Shown: one piece after another, positions 4,239-7,268 of the stretch
Layout: every line of letters starts with the position of its first letter
How positions within the stretch are numbered: the first letter of the stretch is position 1
Notes under the pieces: model-generated
Databases searched by the model: none
Seen by the model: only the letters and a program-made list of their open reading frames with translations
What the model was told of the DNA's origin: nothing
Program-made: the position numbers and the translations under genes
Assembly (NCBI GenBank): GCA_030641605.1
Contig: DAOWHD010000066.1
Location: 1-7,268 of the forward strand
Origin: Thermoplasmata archaeon
GTDB lineage: Archaea; Thermoplasmatota; E2; DHVEG-1
Length of the DNA stretch: 7,268 nucleotides
Direction of reading: 5' to 3'

Positions 4239-4502
4239 TCAAATCCACCCAAGTAATCCTCCAATCCAAGGTGCAACTTGTGAAGCCAGCAAGTAAACAA
4301 GGAACCCTATCCCACCAATAAGCAGGATACCTGCTCCCGTTATCTTGGAGGATTTCGCAAATTCTTCATTGGTAGGATTACGAGCCATTTTAAGTACACG
4401 CCCATATTTGCCTTTACCTATCCTTTTTTGTCGTACTTCTATATTGCGCTGTAAATCCCATGCCTTGTCAACGAAGCTTTTATTGTCTCCGGTTTTCTTC
4501 AT
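4239..4502 (-). CDS. secE: Preprotein translocase subunit SecE (Sec61 gamma)
   Basis: 87 residues, a small tail-anchored clamp of the SecYEG protein-export channel. The archaeal signature is clear: an amphipathic helix with ARNPTNEEFAKSSKITGAG (residues 40-58) followed by a single membrane segment (about 56-77, ILLIGGIGFLVYLLAS). The N-terminal 35 residues are charged and somewhat longer than in the shortest archaeal SecE (about 60 residues); an internal Met at position 39 would give a 49-residue form, but the ATG at 4500-4502 has a strong GAGGTG site 7 nt upstream and is preferred. It is the first gene of the secE-nusG-rpl11 unit, with its own TATA box. The stop is TGA. Confidence 0.93.
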   Translation of the reverse strand: MKKTGDNKSFVDKAWDLQRNIEVRQKRIGKGKYGRVLKMARNPTNEEFAKSSKITGAGILLIGGIGFLVYLLASQVAPWIGGLLGWI

Positions 4503-4540
4503 GTATTGACACCTCTAATAAACAAATGGTCAAATAAGTA

Positions 4541-4552
4541 GTTATATATAAA
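4541..4552 (-). promoter_or_regulatory. TATA box of the secE-nusG-rpl11 unit
   Basis: Minus-strand TTTATATATAAC is a near-perfect archaeal TATA box. Transcription should start near 4520, giving a leader of about 18 nt that holds the GAGGTG ribosome-binding site. Its presence shows that secE need not depend on read-through from ftsZ. Confidence 0.65.
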
Positions 4553-4608
4553 GAGTTTGGAGGAATCGCCATCACATTTGACATTACATTTTCAACAAAA
4601 TAGGAAAA

Positions 4609-4638
4609 AAGGCTTTAGATAACGAAAAATAAAGCCTT
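4609..4638 (-). terminator. Hairpin terminator after ftsZ
   Basis: AAGGCTTTA (4609-4617) and TAAAGCCTT (4630-4638) form a perfect 9-bp stem with a 12-nt loop. Read from ftsZ, the stem begins 12 nt after the stop codon and ends in a run of T on the minus strand. This looks like a bacterial-style intrinsic terminator, and together with the TATA box at 4541-4552 it separates ftsZ from secE transcription. Confidence 0.6.
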
Positions 4639-4650
4639 CTTAAACCAATT

Positions 4651-5787
4651 TTATGCTACGAAATCAATGCCAAACTCCTTATTTTCAAATGATCTCTGCG
4701 ATGGACCAAGAATTTGCTTTGATTTAACACCAGTGATGACAAGCATTGCACGAATACTTCTCTTTAGTTCAGCATCAATAGTCGTTCCCCAAATTATACG
4801 TGCATTTGGATCAACTCTTGAATAGATCTCTTCAACAACACGCTCGGCCTCACTAATTGTCATATCTTCACCACCGGTCACATTGACAAGAGCACCAGTA
4901 GCTTCAGAGATATCAACTTCAAGTAATGGAGAATTGAGAGCCTCTACAACAGCATTAACTGCCTTGTTCTCACCTTCAGCCTCTCCAAGACCTATCATGG
5001 CAACACCACCTCTTCTCATTACCGTCTTTAGATCTGCAAAATCAAGATTAACAAGTCCAGGTTTAGTGATCATCTCCGTAATACCTTTAATCGACCTCAT
5101 AAGCACTTCATCTGCAACTTTGAAAGCAGCATTCAATGAAAGATTTGGAACAACGTCAAGCAGCTTATCATTTGGTATCACTATAACAGTATCACATGTC
5201 TCCCTCAAATGTTTCAAGCCCGCCTCAGCATTTTCCATCCGGACAAAACCTTCAACACTAAATGGGAGGGTAACAATACCAATAGTCAAAGCACCAGTTT
5301 CCTTGGCGATCTGTGCAACAACAGGAGCTGAACCTGTGCCTGTACCTCCACCAAGTCCACAAGTCACAAAAACCATATCGGCATGACCAACAGCAGCACG
5401 GACATCCTGCTCACTCTCCCTTGCAGCATCTTCACCAATCCGGGGAATGGAGCCAGCTCCAAGACCTTTAGTAAGATGTCTGCCAATCAATACTTTATGA
5501 GGTGCATCAGTCATCAACAAATGCTGAGCATCTGTATTAACAGCTATCAAGTCTCCTCCAGTAACACCGCCTTCAAAACACCTAGCAATGGTATTTGTAC
5601 CAGCACCACCACAACCAACAACTTTTATAGTGGTCGTCAAACCAGCCAACATTTTTTCCAATTCACGATTTTCAACACCACGAGTTGAGGAATTTTTTAA
5701 TGTAGCATCATCCCCACCAGATTTTTTTGTAGATTTATTCTTTTTATTTTTCTCATTTTCAACTACGCTTTCTATAAGTTTCTTCAT
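4651..5787 (-). CDS. ftsZ: Cell division GTPase FtsZ (FtsZ1-like)
   Basis: 378 residues. FtsZ is a tubulin-like GTPase that polymerises into the division ring at mid-cell. The GTP-binding loop [10 protein letters not shown] is at 56-65, NTDAQHL at 84-90, the tubulin signature GGGTGTGS at 146-153, the PNDKLL stretch at 205-210, and the catalytic T7 loop NLDFAD at 247-252. A charged, low-complexity extension of about 50 residues precedes the GTPase core, and the tail ends [18 protein letters not shown]. The link to secE, nusG and rpl11 matches the position of FtsZ1 in euryarchaea such as Methanocaldococcus, so FtsZ1 rather than FtsZ2 is inferred. The ATG at 5785-5787 has GAGGGT and GGTGG upstream. 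The stop is TAA. All catalytic elements are present. Confidence 0.96.
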   Translation of the reverse strand: MKKLIESVVENEKNKKNKSTKKSGGDDATLKNSSTRGVENRELEKMLAGLTTTIKVVGCGGAGTNTIARCFEGGVTGGDLIAVNTDAQHLLMTDAPHKVLIGRHLTKGLGAGSIPRIGEDAARESEQDVRAAVGHADMVFVTCGLGGGTGTGSAPVVAQIAKETGALTIGIVTLPFSVEGFVRMENAEAGLKHLRETCDTVIVIPNDKLLDVVPNLSLNAAFKVADEVLMRSIKGITEMITKPGLVNLDFADLKTVMRRGGVAMIGLGEAEGENKAVNAVVEALNSPLLEVDISEATGALVNVTGGEDMTISEAERVVEEIYSRVDPNARIIWGTTIDAELKRSIRAMLVITGVKSKQILGPSQRSFENKEFGIDFVA

Positions 5788-5830
5788 CTAAACCACCATA
5801 CCCTCACAACAATAAACCCAAATTCATTGT

Positions 5831-5887
5831 TATAATTATATTTCCTACCAATATTGTAAAGTAATTTTGGTTATTAAATATTTCCTA
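5831..5887 (-). promoter_or_regulatory. ftsZ upstream region with a duplicated TAGGAAATAT element
   Basis: Minus-strand TAGGAAATAT occurs at 5838-5847 and 5878-5887, exactly 40 bp apart, each followed by an AT stretch (ATTATA and TTAATA). The first resembles a BRE plus TATA box (GGAAATATAATTATA) and would start transcription near 5810, about 23 nt before the ftsZ ATG. The second may be an alternative promoter or a factor site. The nadC gene ends 10 bp further upstream with no clear terminator between them, so some read-through into ftsZ is possible. Confidence 0.45.
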
Positions 5888-5896
5888 AAGATGTCG

Positions 5897-6712
5897 TCAT
5901 ACAATTTCTAAAGAGAAATCCCTTGCCTCAACGCTATGTGTAAGATATCCCAAAGAAATACGATCGGCAAATGATGCATAACTAGCTATATTACCAGGAG
6001 TCATACTACCCGACATCTCAATTAGAACTTTATCATTTATATCACGGATTTTTTTAGCAAGCATTTCACCGTCTTTAGGATTGAAATTATCCAACATAAT
6101 GACATCAACATTCATTTTCGCAGCAGTGCATGCATCCTGCTCGTTTTCAACCTCAATTTCAATAGTTTTATCGGTAATTTTCCGTTTAATCTGCTCAATG
6201 GCACGATCAACCGAACCAACACATTTTAGATGATTGTCTTTAATCAATACAGCATCATATAAACCATATCGGTGTGCTTCTCCGCCACCTAAAACAACAG
6301 CTTTTTTTTCATATTTGCGAAAACCGGGCGTCGTTTTCCTGGTAGCAGCTACCTTCACCTTGGGATTTATAACCTTGCACTTATCTACAAGTTTTTTTGT
6401 TTCTGTAGCAATACCGCTCATTTTACATACAAAATTTAGAGCCAATCGTTCACCTTTAAGAATCGAACGTATTGATCCATTAATTTCGGCAACTACAGCA
6501 TCCTTCTTAACGGAACCGCCGTCCTCAACATTCAATTTAGCACGCGCTCCAGTTTTTTCAAAAACAATTTTCAATTCTTCTAGCCCAGCAACGACACAAT
6601 CTTCCTTTGCAATAACATATGCCTTGGCAATTTCATCAGCAAACAGAGAATCAGATGTCACATCCCCCTCATCTCCAAGATCTTCGTTTAGAAACCTATC
6701 AATATCATCCAT
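5897..6712 (-). CDS. nadC: Quinolinate phosphoribosyltransferase (decarboxylating)
   Basis: 271 residues, the usual length. NadC converts quinolinate and PRPP to nicotinate mononucleotide, CO2 and pyrophosphate, the last step of de novo pyridine ring formation for NAD. Conserved motifs are present in order: the N-terminal EDLGDEGDVTS (10-20), GERLALNFVCKMSGIAT (87-103), TRKTTPGFRKYEKKAV (124-139), GGGEAHRYGLYDAVLIKDNH (142-161), EIEVEN (185-190), IMLDNF (205-210), MSGSMTPGN (233-241) and the C-terminal LGYLTHSVEARDFSLEI. The frame is open further upstream to 6790, but that would overlap nadX; ATG 6710-6712 begins exactly where NadC proteins start. It is divergent from nadX, its pathway partner. 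The stop is TGA. Confidence 0.96.
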   Translation of the reverse strand: MDDIDRFLNEDLGDEGDVTSDSLFADEIAKAYVIAKEDCVVAGLEELKIVFEKTGARAKLNVEDGGSVKKDAVVAEINGSIRSILKGERLALNFVCKMSGIATETKKLVDKCKVINPKVKVAATRKTTPGFRKYEKKAVVLGGGEAHRYGLYDAVLIKDNHLKCVGSVDRAIEQIKRKITDKTIEIEVENEQDACTAAKMNVDVIMLDNFNPKDGEMLAKKIRDINDKVLIEMSGSMTPGNIASYASFADRISLGYLTHSVEARDFSLEIV

Positions 6713-6759
6713 GGTAGTATTTTTTATATTGTAGCATAGTTTTAAGGTTTTGGTAAAAA
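6713..6759. promoter_or_regulatory. Divergent nadC / nadX promoter region
   Basis: Only 47 bp separate the two start codons. On the plus strand, TTTTTATATT (6721-6730) is a TATA box for nadX and predicts a leader of about 10 nt. On the minus strand, CCTTAAAACT (6738-6747) is a weaker TATA-like box about 27 nt before the nadC ATG, implying a leaderless or nearly leaderless mRNA. With both promoters overlapping, one bound regulator could control both NAD genes. I see no obvious long dyad here. Confidence 0.45.
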
Positions 6760-7268
6760 ATGAAGCTTGGAATAATTGGCTGTGGGGCAATAGACAGCGA
6801 CGTCTCCAAAGCAGCCGAAGATATTGACGAGATTGAGAAAATATACCTTTTTGACATTGATAAGAAAGCAGAGCAGAATCTCTGCAAGACCATCAAGAAG
6901 GCAGAAATAAAACCTGTAGGATATTTTTTAGAAAAGGTTGATGTTGTATTTGAAGCTGCATCACAACAAGCAGTAATGGAATACGCTGAATGTGCCCTCA
7001 AAGCAGGTAAAGATATAATTATTATGAGTGTTGGAAGCCTATTTGATGATAAATTCAGAACGAAACTCGAAAAAATCGCTAGGGAGAAACAGTGCAAAAT
7101 CTATCTTCCTTCTGGTGCAGTATGTGGAATAGATGGCATATTGTCAGCCAGCGTTGACATTATAGATGAAGTGACTCTTGTAACCACAAAACCTCCAAGA
7201 TCTTTGGGCAAAAGTTTTGATAAAAGGATTGTAGTTTTTGAAGGGAGTGCTAGAAATGCAGTGAAAAA
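6760..7268 (+). CDS. nadX: L-aspartate dehydrogenase, 3' end outside the window
   Basis: The first 169 residues of a protein family of about 265. It oxidises L-aspartate with NAD(P)+ to iminoaspartate, which NadA turns into quinolinate; in archaea it replaces the oxidase NadB. The N-terminal Rossmann strand KLGIIGCGAI is followed by FDID at the end of the second strand. The family hallmarks FEAASQQAVMEYAE (64-77), LPSGAVCGIDGILSAS (116-131) and FEGSARNAVK (160-169) are clear. Oddity: the glycine motif reads GCGAID instead of the usual GCGAIG, with D12 where the third glycine is expected. ATG 6760 is the natural start; only a weak GGT-type ribosome-binding site precedes it, in keeping with a short leader. 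The context with nadC supports the NAD role. Confidence in the family is high; the catalytic His and C-terminal dimer region are not visible. Confidence 0.93.
   Translation, partial: MKLGIIGCGAIDSDVSKAAEDIDEIEKIYLFDIDKKAEQNLCKTIKKAEIKPVGYFLEKVDVVFEAASQQAVMEYAECALKAGKDIIIMSVGSLFDDKFRTKLEKIAREKQCKIYLPSGAVCGIDGILSASVDIIDEVTLVTTKPPRSLGKSFDKRIVVFEGSARNAVK

Noticed and set aside
3719..4300. Longer NusG starting at 4300
   Set aside because: It would overlap secE by about 60 bases in another frame and adds residues with no NusG character; the ATG at 4223-4225 has a GGTG site and fits the family.
3420..5791. Plus-strand open frames opposite rpl11, nusG and ftsZ
   Set aside because: They are antisense to well-conserved genes and have low-complexity Ser/Thr/Pro or Phe-rich translations typical of reversed coding DNA.
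5897..6790. Longer NadC starting at 6790
   Set aside because: The extra 26 codons run through the divergent promoter and into nadX; NadC proteins begin at the MDDIDRFL position.
6234..7097. Open frames opposite nadC and nadX
   Set aside because: They are shadows of the two recognised enzymes, with no family features.
1..7268. tRNA, rRNA, CRISPR array or insertion sequence
   Set aside because: No T-loop consensus, no regularly spaced direct repeats and no transposase-like protein were seen on either strand.

Overview
The window is archaeal, most likely from a euryarchaeote of fairly low GC. The evidence is the adjacent set ftsZ–secE–spt5/nusG–rpl11, which is a euryarchaeal arrangement, together with the archaeal form of the proteins (SecE with one membrane segment, NusG of NGN plus KOW type, an FtsZ with an N-terminal extension) and TTTATATA-like TATA boxes upstream of several genes. 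An archaeal-type L-aspartate dehydrogenase next to nadC fits as well. I cannot name a species.

Right half (about 3236 to the end) is dense core genome. On the minus strand lie nadC (quinolinate phosphoribosyltransferase), ftsZ, secE, spt5/nusG and rpl11. On the plus strand, divergent from nadC, is the first two thirds of nadX (aspartate dehydrogenase), cut by the window end. nadX and nadC supply the first and last steps of NAD ring formation from aspartate and share a 47-bp divergent promoter region. secE, nusG and rpl11 are tightly packed (gaps of 13 and 6 nt) and have their own TATA box. A hairpin plus T-tract separates them from ftsZ. No rpl1/rpl10/rpl12 follow rpl11.

Left half (1 to about 3235) looks like an accessory, partly decaying region. 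It holds small DNA-binding or zinc-binding proteins and much intergenic DNA. From left to right: a 70-aa RHH-like/C2H2 zinc finger protein (minus) with a 15-bp palindrome in its leader; a plus-strand promoter with a dyad next to the TATA box, reading into a 12-bp inverted repeat; a zinc-ribbon gene (minus) interrupted by an in-frame TGA; a G-rich element; an intact PHP-domain phosphoesterase (plus); a coiled-coil reading frame (plus) interrupted by four in-frame TAG codons but no TAA or TGA until its end; and an intact ribbon-helix-helix/coiled-coil regulator (plus) whose promoter carries a TGTACA dyad. A near-copy of that dyad lies inside its own coding region. A further short coiled-coil-like frame with two TAGs runs convergently into the end of rpl11.

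The most interesting signals are the nine GTAC-core sites packed into about 195 bp around the start of the ribbon-helix-helix gene, and the TAG-only interruptions in neighbouring small frames. The TAGs could be ordinary decay by C-to-T change at Gln codons, or recoding. Recoding is argued against by nusG, which appears to end at TAG. Nothing here amounts to a proven new system.
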